Below, piece after piece: positions 11,401-23,281 of a DNA stretch of 64,000 bases. The translations under genes were made by a program, and so were the position numbers. Every line of letters begins with the position of its first letter. Position 1 is the stretch's first letter. This DNA is from Kappaphycus alvarezii (Eukaryota > Rhodophyta > Florideophyceae > Gigartinales > Solieriaceae): NCBI GenBank assembly GCA_002205965.3, contig NADL03000740.1, forward strand, positions 1,922,001-1,986,000, written 5' to 3'. Below the pieces are notes generated by a model, which was not told the origin of the DNA, made no database searches, and worked only from the letters and a program-made list of their open reading frames with translations.

Positions 11401-14400
11401 AAATCACCTTGCAGTAACAGTTTATCCCCCCTGGCTTTCAAAGCCGCGGTTTCGTACCTTTATGGCATTTCTCTGAGGTTTATAGCGCAAAAAAGACTAG
11501 ATCTAGCTAGTTTCTGACTGGGCTTGATAACTTTATTGCATTTGTATGAGCAGTTCCCGCTAAGAAAAGTTTACATCAAATGCAGGATCCGACAGTAGGG
11601 TTAGGACAAAACCGGATGGTACACGTCGGTAACGTGAAGAGACGTGCGCGAGCGTGTGTGAAAGTTTACTTCGATGGGTATCTGAATAACTTTACGGCAT
11701 CAGAATAACGGGTGTTCGCTGCGGGATCAGACTATATTGCTAGCTAAGAGCTAACCGGTTGGTCCACGTCGGCCACGTGCAGTATCTTGGGTTTTAAGAA
11801 ACTTTTGTTCATTGAGTATCTATCGTTACAGTACACATCGTAATAGAAATAAATTTTGATCATTATAAGTTGGCATCAAACAATAGTGTGAACTTGGTTA
11901 AGTGAGTCCAACAGGGGTTCCTACTATATATATGGCCAGGGTTCGAGTATTGAGGCAAATAATAATCAAATTTGAGGATACAAAAGTAAGTTTTCAACCC
12001 AGAAATGCCTTATAGTCCCAGTATATCGTTCATTAATTTACTGGAGCATGTAGGGCAACTTCCTTTTCTACATTTTGTTCAGATGCCATTTTTTCGATAA
12101 TTATGAAGTAATAGTTCTTTATTTCTCTCTCCAAGCACCTTTAGTGAGTATAACTGTACTCCAGTTCTGTCTTCTCCGACGTTGACTGCGACGTTGACGG
12201 GTCAGGAGAGGTACAAAAACTGTGTCCAAGCTTAGAACATTGATTTATTAAGATAGTTTTCATTTTTTACATATTGGTGTCCGGAAATTTATTATTTCCT
12301 TCTAAATTTCTTCTATAGAGAGATTTTTGTGTAAAACATCCGTAGACAATCGAGTTCTTTCATCCAAATGCGCAAGACAGGGTCATTATCAATATAAATC
12401 ATTTTAAGTAGTATTATTCATTGAAAAGTAAATGTTTGGCATCTTATGTCACGGAATATATATTTTTCGTGTTTGAATTCTTTGACATAGGTTAAATGTT
12501 CTCGAAATGTCCCCTAAGATCCCTAGGCTTCAGGCGTGGATCCCTCCATAAGATTGAAGAGATTTATAGCGGATGGGTGGAAAAAAATACTGTGTAGCTC
12601 TGTAAATTGAGCGAGGGGAAAGTGGTGATCGGTAGATATATTAAAAATTGCGCAGAGATTTTTGCTCTGGTATCGAAGCATTGCACATGCCAATTACATA
12701 CTTACTACCCTTTTTGGCAATTAGTCACGAGAAGTTCTCGTTTAATGAGTATTTTAGAAGGTATTTAAGGTATTAAATAACCTTTGACAAATATTAATAT
12801 TCCAAGTAGTACAGTAATTTTGCTATCTGCTATGTACTACTCAACATAAATCGTTTTTATACCCGAAAGTGTATCAAAAGTTATCTGGATCCGTCCAAGA
12901 GATTGGTAGAAGTAATCTGCGAATCTGAAAAATTCCAATGTGGATGTCTTCTTTTCTTTGAAATCACAGCGTTGAAAAGATGCTCTTTAGGCCCGTATGG
13001 TCATTGACTAGCTTTGGGGCTCCAATATCGCGTACAAAACCTGAACGACGGTTTAAATGAATTACTTTCTCCACTTAGGCGACCTTTAAATGGTCCAAAA
13101 GAATCTTGATATTTTAAAAGGTATGTTCTGTCTATCATTTTGACTGAGAGGAGGTTTATTTACAGTTCTCCGCCACCCAGACGGAAATACAGCGAAGCGG
13201 AGTTCTCTATCATTCAGAAAAAAATTTCTGGGGATAATTTAATTGTAAGCGGTTTCAATTGGGTCCTCATCTTTGTATTAGTCTTCTTCAATGATAAATA
13301 TATCTTCTTTTCACGAATCGGGAATCAATTAATGCTAATTATTCGTTCCCAACTGATTTTTTGTCTTCAGATTCATTACACGCATCCCATGAAGACTCTT
13401 ATTCTACTTGAATAAAGTCCGCTAAGACTCCAGTAGAGGGCTCAACGTTTCGAATAAAGTGGTTAGCATGACTTTATACCGCGTCCGATGTGCAACGGAG
13501 ATTTTGTTTCCTGTTCGGGGCTTCACATTTGTCACATTAGTCGCATTTACGGAAAATAATGAAGAAATAAGCTTGTAGATAGTCATATCCACTTCCATTG
13601 GTCAATCGAAGATTTTTACGATTTAATTTCCTCAAGGCTCGAGCAAAGAGCTTCATGTTCATAAGAAGCCCACTTTGTCTTCCACTGCTTATTTTCACTA
13701 AATGTCACTTCCTTTTCCAACGTGAAGGCTGATTTGGTGCAGCTTTTGGATCTACTCACGAAGATTTGTCACAAACGTTTTATCTGAATATACCTGCGAT
13801 AATATGTTAAAAATCTTAATACTAGTACAGTCCTGGAGCTTTCCAACATCTTTCCTAAGTTAATATATGTTAAAAGCGTTGAAACAAAAATATATGGGGC
13901 ATGAAGGAACGAGCCACTCAATTTGAGCAACCAGTTTAGACAAACTTTCGGGGCGTTTCGGAATTGTTACGCTTTTCCATGAAAGATCGCAATCGTAGAG
14001 TCCCAAGCGTTCCCTTATTCCGAAGTTGCTTTGAATCGGAGGCTTATTCGCTCATCATAGCTTTACGTCCTCAGTGTTCTTCATATATTCGTTTTATTCC
14101 TCGATAGAATTAGGGAGCACGGCAGTCTAAGACATCTATGAAAGATTCAGCCTTCTGAAACTCGAGGTATATTACTGATACGCACAAATTCAATACTTTT
14201 TGAGTGCTTCGGAGATTCTTTAACGTGAATCTTGAGAAAATGTGCAGTCCTTAAACATTTGAGGGACGAATCTCTCATTAAATAGTCTTCACGCCCACTG
14301 CTTCCGTTATAGAGACTTGGGCGTCCTTTATCAACCTTTTTGGTAAAACATAGACGTAAAATTCCCAAATAAGGTTTGTTACTACCTAATTATCGGAAGA

Positions 14401-15479
14401 GAAGCGTTTAATTTCATTCGAAACCATTTATTGGGAAGAAATGGGTGTCATAAACTTTTTATGGGGCCTGGTATCCCTTCAAGGTTCATAAAGCCTCGGC
14501 GTGACAGGAATAGTATTACTAGTAGGCGCTTTGTTCGTTTTATTTAGGAGTTTTCTTGTATTCAACAGGTAAAGGTGGATAAATGTACGCTGTGTGTTTT
14601 CAACAAAGCTCTTGAGAAGCTGGGGTCAACTTTAATAAACAAAGAGAACCAAATTAACGATACAATCATTACTTTGTTTCAAATACTATTTTTGCCGTAG
14701 TCTTTAGTAGAACAAAAACTTAATGGTTTATAATTATGTGTTTAACCCCATAAATCTCGACCACTTCAACAGACGGGAGATAGTAAATATAGGTATAGTG
14801 AAAAGTGCTCCTTAAAAACCTGGTTCGTGGTGCCAATAAAAGTTAAGATAATAATACAAGTCTTCTGAGCCCAACAAACTGAGATTTAAGTCAACACTGA
14901 ACCCGCTTGATCTTGTTTAGAAAAAATGCAGCATAGAACTTATTGCACTCGAGCTTGAAACAACTGTTACATCGCGACCCCTATCAACTTTAACCTTGAG
15001 CCTTGCATGTAGAACTGGTGTTATACTTTTTTTCCTGAAGGAATACATTGAATGCTAGCGATTCTTGGAATCAAATCGGCGGATGGAACGAGGATCGATT
15101 TAGCGGCAGAAGCAATAAATGAATTCGAATTGTTTTTTCTGCCCTCACGACGTTGACTACCGTGCCCGTATAAAAACAGTTGTATGAAACGGTATAGCAA
15201 GGGATCGAGATGGTAGTAGTTTCAAGAATGTAAATAGAATAAGATAGGTATAAGATAAGTAAAAGAACTATTTTGTTGAGAAAGTTCGAAGATGAGCACC
15301 TCGACTATACAGGAAACGGGTTGTATCGTCGCTGTTGCAACCAGTCAAACAAAGCCGTAGGAAACTACCAAGGTGCTGCAAAACAGCTGGTATACACTTG
15401 TCGTCAACTGTCCAGCCGCGAAAGACAACGATGGAGCGGATGAAACAACTTTCCAACAGACGTATACCTGCTGCCTCTA
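8481..15479. other. AT-rich gene-free stretch
   Basis: About 7 kb with no frame longer than roughly 90 codons and none that I can assign. Faint coding memory exists: around 13.1-12.9 kb the minus strand reads VIHLNRRSGF...KLVNDHTGLKS, which resembles a decayed copia integrase zinc-finger region, and 14,147-14,368 (minus) is a 73-codon frame of unknown nature. A short segment near 11.6-11.8 kb shares a 20-mer with 53.4 kb. The stretch looks like very old transposon debris. Confidence 0.5.
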
Positions 15480-15920
15480 GTGTCTATCCGACCACGCACT
15501 TTCCTCATATGAGGCACACTTTGTCCTCATATGAGGACAATTTCCGTTACATCTTGGAAAGGAAAATGTTTTGAAAGCCCGAAATTTTTACTGGAAAAAA
15601 GGCTTTTTATGTTTAGTTATAGTACAGTAATTTTTACTGTACATGCGCCCTCGTTTCTGAAACCCCCACGATAATACGAACTATTTTACCTTCCAAAATG
15701 AAGTCGTTTTCACAACTTCTTGCAAAGAGCGGAAGCTGGCGAGGGAAAACTGGTCTGGCCGTCACCGAGGTCAACAATCTTGAAAAGTTTGTTTTGATCG
15801 GCCATCTACACTCATGAACTAATGCGGAGGGACAAGAAATGCGCTGAGGTAAAAAAATTTTGTATTGAAAAAGAAGTGCTAAAAGTAGTCCTCATATGAG
15901 GACAACGGTCCAATAGACAC
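15480..15920. mobile_element. MITE with TA target duplication
   Basis: A 441-bp non-coding element is bounded by inverted repeats starting GTGTCTATCCGACC on the left and GTGTCTATTGGACC (reverse complement) on the right. Each is directly flanked by TA (15,478-15,479 and 15,921-15,922). Inside each end lies the palindrome TCCTCATATGAGGA, with a third related copy (CCTCATATGAGG) at 15,507-15,518. A further hairpin, GTACAGTAA/TTACTGTAC, sits at 15,622-15,642. TA duplication and short inverted ends are typical of Tc1/mariner-type MITEs. No transposase is encoded. It lies about 0.75 kb upstream of the aminopeptidase gene. Confidence 0.75.
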
Positions 15921-15922
15921 TA

Positions 15923-16664
15923 GCCGCACCTTGGTGGTTCGCTACGGTGCTGTTTGATGTCTAGGTGGTTTCGCCGGAGAGAAACGAGGCAAACGGGCTT
16001 GCACATCAAGGGGACGGTCGCGCGGCCAGGAGGGTGAGGCAGGGGTTCCGAGGATTGGAAGGAAATGGGGAACGCGAAATGGATGTGAATAGTTTGAAAG
16101 CAGCGGCCGGGCCGAGGCGGGCGAGGAGATGAGGACTGTAGTATGGTGCAAGATCAAGAGTACTGTACAGTGCCGTATCATGAATGTGGGGCCCACGCTC
16201 GGGCGGGGGGAGTGTAAAGGGACACGTGTCCCTTCTAGCCTCCCTTCAATTTGGCGGCGCACTGTAAAGTGGAACAGGCAATGGGTAGGGCAAGGGAGGG
16301 AGAGCGAGGAAAAAGGAAGGTAAGGAAAGAAAAGTTCCGCATGGACGAGTCGGCAAGTGCAAAGCACAACACGCTGGACGCTCTCCTTTGAATAAAGACG
16401 CTCGCCAGGAGTGAAATCTTGATCTCGCATCATTTTGTCACCCAGGGTGACACATGTGTACAGAGGGAAAGAGGGTGTTCAACACAGGGCAGTTATGTTC
16501 AGTACTGTACAGTGAAGATTTTCTCTTATTGTCTCGCTGCTTTCTTCTACTCACAATGGCCACATGTGGCTTCGAGCGTGCCTCACCACTCGTATCCACC
16601 TATAGACCGGCCCGCAGACCAGTGTCAACTCTGGTAACAATTTCCTCTGGAACAGGCAGATATA
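15923..16664 (+). promoter_or_regulatory. Upstream region of aminopeptidase P gene
   Basis: The gap before the aminopeptidase frame holds several symmetric sites. These are the perfect 14-bp palindrome GGGACACGTGTCCC (16,219-16,232, containing a CACGTG core), the inverted repeat GTCACC-CAG-GGTGAC (16,437-16,451), and two TACTGTACAGT motifs (16,160-16,170 and 16,501-16,513). The same TACAG motif appears upstream of other genes in this window. A regulatory role is inferred from position and symmetry only. Confidence 0.4.
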
Positions 16665-18663
16665 ATGATCCCCCAGCGCTTTTGCACAATTCCTGCCTTC
16701 CTGATCTCCGTGCCACTTCGCCGATACCGCTGCCAGACTCCTATTTCCATTTGCAATAATCATCTACGTTCAAAGTCCTTGCGCCAGAGATCCCGATATA
16801 CTCTGTGCTCAATCACTCAGTCGCCGACTTCTTCTCCCTCTCCCACCGTACTCGCTGCTCTCCGCGGGAAGCTGCAAGAGCTTAATCTCTCCGCATTCAT
16901 CATCCCTCCATCGATCCTCACAATTCAGAATACCCACCACCATGCTACGCCCGCCGTGCGTTTGTATCGGGCTTTGATGGCTCTGCTGGAACCGCCCTGG
17001 TTATGCAAAAAGAAGCATTTCTGTGGACTGATGGTCGTTACTTTTTACAGGCGGAGCAGCAATTGGATGCCAATTGGACTCTTATGAAGGCAGGATTGCC
17101 TGATACCCCTACAATCCCGGAATTTCTAAGCAGAAAATAGCTGAGGGGCAGAGTTGGGATTGACCTTATGTCCATTCTGTTGACAATGCAAAGGGGATTC
17201 GAGAAGCAGTGGAAGAAAAGGGAGGGGAGCTAGTGTCGGTGGAAAATAATCCTGTGGATGCCATCTGGAGCTCACGTCCGCCCATGCCTGCCGGGACGGT
17301 GATCCCATGACGTACAATTTGCCGGGAAGACCATCGCGGAAAAGCTGACTTGGCTGCGGAAGGAAATGGAAGAAAGGAAGGTGCAACATGTTTTGCTTTC
17401 AATGCTAGATGAGGTTTGCTGGTTGTTTAACGTAAGAGGGAAGGATATTCCGCACTGCCCAGTAGTAGTTTCGTACGCGCTCGTTAGTACTACCGACGCA
17501 CGATTTTATGTCGACAGTAAGAAGCTGAGTGACGCGGTCGAGGATATGTTGACGGCAGAGGGGTAAATGTTCTGGATTACAGCAATATTGTGCAAGATAT
17601 GCGCGGTTTGGAGGGTAAGGTTTGGCTGGATCCGTCGACAACATCCGTGGCTTTGAGTGAAGCTGCGGGAGAGGATGCGCTGAGAGAGAGTACGCCTGTA
17701 ATGATGGCAAAGGCATGCAAGAATGAGGCGGAGCTGGAAGGGATGAGAGAAGCACATTTGAGGGATGGCACCGCGTTATCATCATTTTTGTGCTGGTTAG
17801 AGGATGCAGTTGCCGACGGTAAGGTTATTTCGGAGGTGGAGGCTGGAAAGAAGCTAGAAACCTTTAGATCGCAACAGGAAGGTTTTTTGACAACGTCGTT
17901 TGGGACTATCGCGGGGGCAGGCCCTAACGGCGCTATAATCCATTATTCGCCAGTAGAGGCGCATGTGGGCGTGTGAGTGGAAAGGAAGTGTTTTTGTTAG
18001 ACTCCGGCGGTCAATACGTAGATGGCACTACAGATGTAACTAGGACAATGCAGTTGGGAGGCACAGCTTCAGATCACGAGAAGGAATGTTACACTCGGGT
18101 TTTGCAGGGCCACATCGCAATCGACACAGCAGTGTTCCCAGACGAAACTACCGGACTAATTTGGATGCTCTCGCAAGAGTACCCTTTGGAGAATCGGTTT
18201 GGACTACCGACATGGTACGGGCCACGGGGTGGGTGCGGGGCTGAACGTACATGAGGGTCCACAAAGTATTTCCCGCGGATTGGGTCAAATAAGGCCGGTT
18301 TGAAGGCAGGAATGATTGTAAGCAATGAGCCAGGATATTACGAGGATGGATGTTTTGGTATTCGAATCGAGAATCTCTTGATTTCATGAAGAAAAGCACC
18401 CCACATGAGTTTGGAGGAAAATCTTTTCTTGGCTTTGAGCGGCTGACACACGTTCCAATAGATATGGGGATGATCAAACCTGAGCTCCTGAGCAGTGCAG
18501 AGATCCAGTGGCTTGATGATTACCATGAGCAAGTTTGGCAGAAGCTTTCACCGCGGATGGAAGATGGAAGAAGCAAGGATTGGCTATGGAGAAAACTCGA
18601 CCGCTCTCATCTGTTGTTGAGCAAAGGAGTCGAGCAGGGACGAGAGTTGGAGCGAATTCATAG
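16665..18663 (+). CDS. Xaa-Pro aminopeptidase (aminopeptidase P, M24B)
   Basis: Cleaves an N-terminal residue from peptides with proline in position 2, using two metal ions in a pita-bread fold. The first about 75 residues are Arg/Ser-rich and could be an organelle transit peptide. Then come the creatinase-like N-domains ([45 protein letters not shown]) and the M24 catalytic domain. All expected ligands are visible: [17 protein letters not shown] (two Asp), GTGHGVG...LNVHEGP (His), [10 protein letters not shown] (Glu) and IRIEN (Glu). The C-terminus DWLWR...TRPL is typical of cytosolic/plastid APP1. The frame changes about eight times (for example near 16,905, 17,138, 17,306, 17,563, 17,973 and 18,290), some in homopolymers, while conserved residues persist. 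I therefore favour sequence indels over a pseudogene. It runs tail-to-tail with the PLC gene. Confidence 0.9.
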
Positions 18664-18946
18664 AGGCAATGCCAGTGTTTGCGACAGCGTATACCTACTG
18701 TAGTATACGCCTACGTGATTAAATGAACGGGAATAAGGGTAGCAGTGTGGTGCTCACACATTCTTCGCCAATATTTCAGACAGATTTTGAGCTCTTGGGT
18801 TCTTGTTTCCTGACAATACGGCGTCAAACATTTACCAGAAGGGCCACGACAGATACATTCCAAAAATTGAACTGGAAAAGTCCGTACATTGGGTAGTTTG
18901 GAGCGGCCTCCTTTTGTTAGCACCTCTTCTGTATTCAATAGGGGGG

Positions 18947-21271
18947 TCACCACGCTATACTGCACAGCAGAGCGGGGCCCAACGATGTGCCCGGGATCCG
19001 CATGGAGGACTCATACTTGGCGTTTAATGGGATCGAGCGGAACCCTTTTCGCAAGTAAGAAACTGGGACTGCCTTGTGACCTATAACCTCATCGTCTGAG
19101 GCACGATCTCGGTCGTAAACTTTGAAATTTATCATTGCCAAAGATGGGTTTTGTATTGGCACGGTGAACGTATTGCTCCACGACGGTGCCAGCCCGTTCG
19201 ACTTTACGACGTCTGTTGTACACTCGAAGGAACAACATTTATCGTCAAACTGGAAAACGGAGTCATACACCTTTAGCGTGCAGTAGGGATCCGGAATTTC
19301 ATTCCCTACGGAGCTTGGGGTCTTCGGCAACATAAAGGCGGATATGATTGAAATCCGCAATTCGCACGGTGGTTCTTTCCGAAATAGTGGATGACAGCAC
19401 GTAACCACAACCGCCATTCGCCAGGAACCGGGCGTGGTTCAGAGCCATGGCGTAGTCACAAGATTGCCAATTTAACGCCACTATTTGACATCCCAAGTAA
19501 TGTGCCAGTAGCGGGCAATAGTTGGAAGAGTCCACTCTCCTTCCCTTTGGATAAATGCGAGAAAAGCCATGGCCGTTGTACAAGCGCACCTGCTCCTCGC
19601 AGTTTTTTTCCAGTAAATCTTGAAGCTTTGTCTCATTGATGGAAACACAAGAGGACGCAACAAAGCGGTCCACACCAGAATCGTGTCGCTTCCAAAGCCC
19701 CATCAGTGCCTTGCGACTGCTACCAGCAAGAAAGACCAGTTTAGCAAACTCGGGGTCAATTTTCCCGTCAGACTGTACGGAGATAAACTCGCTGCCGTCG
19801 GGGTCGGAGCTAGTCTGGGATTGATCTGCACTTTCTCCAATCCTAGACCGCGACCCCTCCGAATCTTCTCATCACTCTCGTCAAAGCCGCCACTTGATCC
19901 GGGGGGTAGTTTTGGCCCAGTTGGGTCTTCATTACGGATGAACCTGTTTTTGCTTTGATAATAATTTTGCCTTTTAAACTGTCGGGGCTGGGCAGGACAT
20001 CTTTATTCCTTTCCTCCGGTTCCATAGTTACAAGCAAGTCGCTCAGAATGGTCTCAATGAGATGTGCAGCTTTCCGTTGCTGATCCCTGGACAAATGATT
20101 TTCGACTGACAAAAACAGGGTATATGTAGCCATGTGTAAACGAGTGATCCCTGATGACCATGAGGACATTTTCCAAAGACTCAGATGGGGTCATCGATCG
20201 ACCATGCTTTACAATTGGGTCACCATCATCACCATCCCACAAATCAATTTCGACGCAACGGCATCCCCTCTCCAAAACGACGCGGTACATATCAGCTCGA
20301 CTTCTGCTTTGCAACTGATCGCCCTCCAGATAGGTATTATGAGACGAGGCAATCAAGTATTGATTCAAGGGTTGGTCCATATCATGTGGTTTGGTGACCT
20401 TGTCCGGATCAAGGATTGAGTTTTCAGCGCCAAACAGCAAACGCAACAAGATGGCCTCGTTGCAAGTTTCAGTGGCACCATCCTCAAAGCAATCGACTAG
20501 CTCCCCGAGCGGCTTGCCCAAAACAAGTTCACAGTGGTCCTTGTTCAAGGTAACATCTTCCCCCCTAGACTCGATGCCTCGAAACCGCAAGACTGCGCCC
20601 ACTGCGCCGTCGACAGCAAAGCGAGTCATGACACGGACAAACTCGGCGACTTGGATTTCGTTGGGGGGTTGTGTTTTGTATACCTGGACATAGAGTTGAC
20701 GAAAAGTTTCAACGGACATTTTCAAAGCCAATTCCTTGATAACATGGTCAATATGTTTGAGCTTGACGGAGGTGAGTGACGCCATGCATAGATGAAGGCC
20801 CTTCCGAGCATACCCAGATTTGCATGAGGGTCCAAACGTTGATAGCTGAGTCGAATTGCTTCTGTGACCCATTGGTCAAGGAGTGCAGGATCGTCGGATG
20901 CCAGACACCATTCTTCTCGATCTGCATCCCAATCCTTGTGCATTTTTTGAAGAGACTGTGGTGAGAATCATAAAGTGGGGACGCTCATAGCGCAGCTGTT
21001 CTTCATGGGTGGCGAGTCGTGCACCGCCTGGGACGAGGAGGCGGGAGGGGGTTGGGGTAAGCTGGTGGGTGTTGTGAAGATATGCGTCGGAGGTGAGGGT
21101 GAAATATTTGGGCTTCCAGTGTGGGGTTCTGACGCGATGGAGAAAGGTGCTGGCGGTGGATAGTTTGAGAAACTGGGCGTTGAGGAGGACGGTGGGTTTT
21201 TTGGTCATTGCGAAGAGGTTGAAGCGGAGATGAAGGGCCGAGGGGGAGGGGTGGTTTGCAGTTGAGGTCAC
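18947..21271 (-). CDS. Phosphoinositide-specific phospholipase C (delta-type)
   Basis: Hydrolyses PI(4,5)P2 to IP3 and diacylglycerol at membranes. The domain order on the minus strand is: a PH-like N-terminus (21.24-20.87 kb, with HWKPKYFTLTSD and EEWCLASDDPALLDQWV), an EF-hand-like helical region, the X box (NQYLIASSHNTYLEG with the catalytic His; DPIVKHGRSMT with the second His; LFLSVENHLSRDQQ), a short X-Y linker, the Y box (RIYPKGRRVDSSNY, QIVALNWQSCDYAMALN), and a C2 domain (IPDPYCTLKVYD, NGLAPSWSNTF). This PH-EF-X-Y-C2 order is that of PLC-delta; land-plant PLCs lack the PH domain. Frame changes occur near 20.9, 20.1, 19.85 and 19.35 kb. The start at 21,271 is the first Met; a second Met (residue 22) is a plausible alternative. 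It diverges from the CBM gene. Confidence 0.92.
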
Positions 21272-22183
21272 AAGCGTGGACGGTGTTTATCTGAGCAACG
21301 GTATCAGTATCTACGGTATGGTAATGGCACTGGGACCAGCACAGCGATTTGATAGAAAAAAATCTTGTACAGTACAGTACTGTACAGTACTGTACTGTAC
21401 AGTAGTATCTTACACATTAGCATTAGCCTAATGTCATACTGTACAGCTGTCCAGTTGGAAGCTGGGCATGCGTACAGTACAGTACAGTACAGTACAGTAC
21501 AGTATTTTCATCCTCCAGCTCTTCATCTGCCGGAAATCTCTGAGCAAGCAATTTTGCCCCACACTGACATGTTGAAATGGACCACCCCGGTCTTCTGTAC
21601 AGCGGCCTACAGTCGGTGTATCCACAACCTTTCCAAACTACCGCCGCTCTTCCCTGCACTGCCCATCCCTCTCTGCGCCCCGGCAGCGGGTGAGATTCCC
21701 TCCATCCGACCTCGCTGCCCATTCCAGAGCTTTTTCCGTCCCCCGCGCCCTCGTCCTTCCAAGGTCTGCTCTGCTACCGTACATACTGTACTGTACCAAA
21801 CATGTTTATTGTTAAAAAGAATAAAATTTAAAATGTATAAAGTCTCGTGTTTGTGCATGGCGCCAAGGCGCTGGTGTGTCTACGTAAGTTTGATTTGTAT
21901 CTTTCAAGTAATGTAACTGAAGGTGAACAAGTAACAGAAAATTCCTTTTATTCACAGCCACACACACCGCTTTCAATTGCCCTTTGGCATCTCTTTTCTG
22001 TTTTTTTTCGGGGGAGATGCATCCTTGCTTCGCTCAATCCATGCCCACATCAATTGAAATCGCTCGTTTTCGAATCGATTCGTCTTTCCCCCCCGCTTCC
22101 TACCCATCCACTCAGTCCTCCCCGCTTGAAACATTCATCCACTACCTTCTCCCTACTCCCCACTAGCCCCATCCTTCTCCGCA
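21272..22183. promoter_or_regulatory. Bidirectional promoter space with TACAG arrays
   Basis: The 0.9-kb gap between the divergent PLC and starch-binding genes holds two dense arrays of TACAG/TACTG units at 21,366-21,404 and 21,471-21,504, plus a smaller one near 21,779-21,797. The first array is built of both orientations (palindromic); the second is a head-to-tail run of ACAGT. The plus-strand side is pyrimidine-rich just before the ATG at 22,184. Short frames over this region come from the repeat and are not genes. Confidence 0.5.
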
Positions 22184-22999
22184 ATGGCTCTTCAAACCAC
22201 CACCTCGTCCTCGCCCCCCACCGACTGGATTGAGATCTTCCACAGCAAACCAAGCATGAAAAACATGTATCTCCAAGAAAAGCTTCCCGACGGCACCTTC
22301 ACCCCTCCCGCCCCCTCCTGCAGACTCGTCGATGCCTCCCATATCCGTCCCGGCTTCCGCGTCTACCGCACACCCGCCCGTCCCATCGAGTTTATGCTAA
22401 CCAATGGTACCGACCGCAACTGGGAAGACAACTATGGTGCCAACTATCATGTCTCCACTCCTGGTCGTTACGTTGTTGAACATGGAATCCGTCGTGTCGA
22501 CGACGCAAATACACTCGAGTGCATTCAGGCTGTCCTGCGCACCGCTGATCAATGGATTCAGATTGAATTTCGCGCCGATTTGTGGGAGAAATGCTTTTGT
22601 AGTTATCAAAAGGATGATCAACCGTGGACCCCGGCCCCAGGGATCGAAATGATTCCTCTTGACAAGCCCAATGTCGAAGGAAAGTATTTTCAACTCGCTG
22701 TCAAAGCACAAGTTTTGCATTGCGCGTTTAACGATGGTGGCGAGATTTGGGATTCTAATATGCGAGGTAACTACAAGTTTGGTCATCCCGGCAAGTATAT
22801 TGTAAAGGATGGCAACGTCCTTTATCTTCAACCAGCTGACAATGATAATGATCAACCGCTCGCCTCCTTGCCTCCAAACCCGCAACAGGTCTTTGCTGAA
22901 TCAAAGCCCCAAACAAACACTTCATCTGTATCTCCTACCACCACGGCTGTTGCCCCCAAGCCAGAGTCCCCAGTCAAGCTCCCTCAGTTGGCTCAATAG
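22184..22999 (+). CDS. Tandem CBM25/53-type starch-binding protein
   Basis: An intact 271-residue protein with no frame break. Two carbohydrate-binding modules lie in tandem. Module 1 (residues about 55-105) contains PIEFMLTNG, NWEDNYGANY and PGRYVVEHG. Module 2 (about 165-225) contains VLHCAFNDGGEIWDSN, NYKFGHPGKYIV. The F.LTNG...W..N.G.NY...PG.Y.V pattern is that of family 25/53 modules, which bind alpha-glucans and occur in starch synthase III and amylases. No catalytic domain follows; the last 45 residues are a Pro/Ser/Thr-rich tail. No signal or transit peptide is apparent, which suits a cytosolic role on floridean starch granules in a red alga (inference). The gene is head-to-head with PLC and tail-to-tail with the glycosyltransferase gene. 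Confidence 0.85.
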   Translation: MALQTTTSSSPPTDWIEIFHSKPSMKNMYLQEKLPDGTFTPPAPSCRLVDASHIRPGFRVYRTPARPIEFMLTNGTDRNWEDNYGANYHVSTPGRYVVEHGIRRVDDANTLECIQAVLRTADQWIQIEFRADLWEKCFCSYQKDDQPWTPAPGIEMIPLDKPNVEGKYFQLAVKAQVLHCAFNDGGEIWDSNMRGNYKFGHPGKYIVKDGNVLYLQPADNDNDQPLASLPPNPQQVFAESKPQTNTSSVSPTTTAVAPKPESPVKLPQLAQ

Positions 23000-23281
23000 G
23001 CCTCTCGTTCCTTGCCTACATCTTGTTCCTTTCATCTTGTCAAACAATAGCCTACATATCCATCCTGTTTTGTAGTAGCCGTCAAAGTTCAAATTGACCT
23101 GCAGACAAGTGCCTGACGTATCAGAAAACAACCCGGCCTTCCCTTTCATTTCCTCCAACATCCAAAGCACCTCAACTCTATCCTCGCTCAACGCCTATGA
23201 CCTCTTACTCCCTTGTCCGTACACCCATCTAGTACCTATACTCAATCATCATGCCGCAACCACGACCGCGCCCCGACGTTT

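Noticed and set aside
15942..16433. 163-codon minus-strand frame upstream of aminopeptidase P
   Set aside because: No domain, odd composition (Pro/Ser/His-rich), overlaps palindromic promoter-like sites; an open frame by chance in GC-rich DNA.
21366..21504. CRISPR-like or minisatellite array
   Set aside because: Units are about 5 bp and contiguous or palindromic, with no unique spacers.
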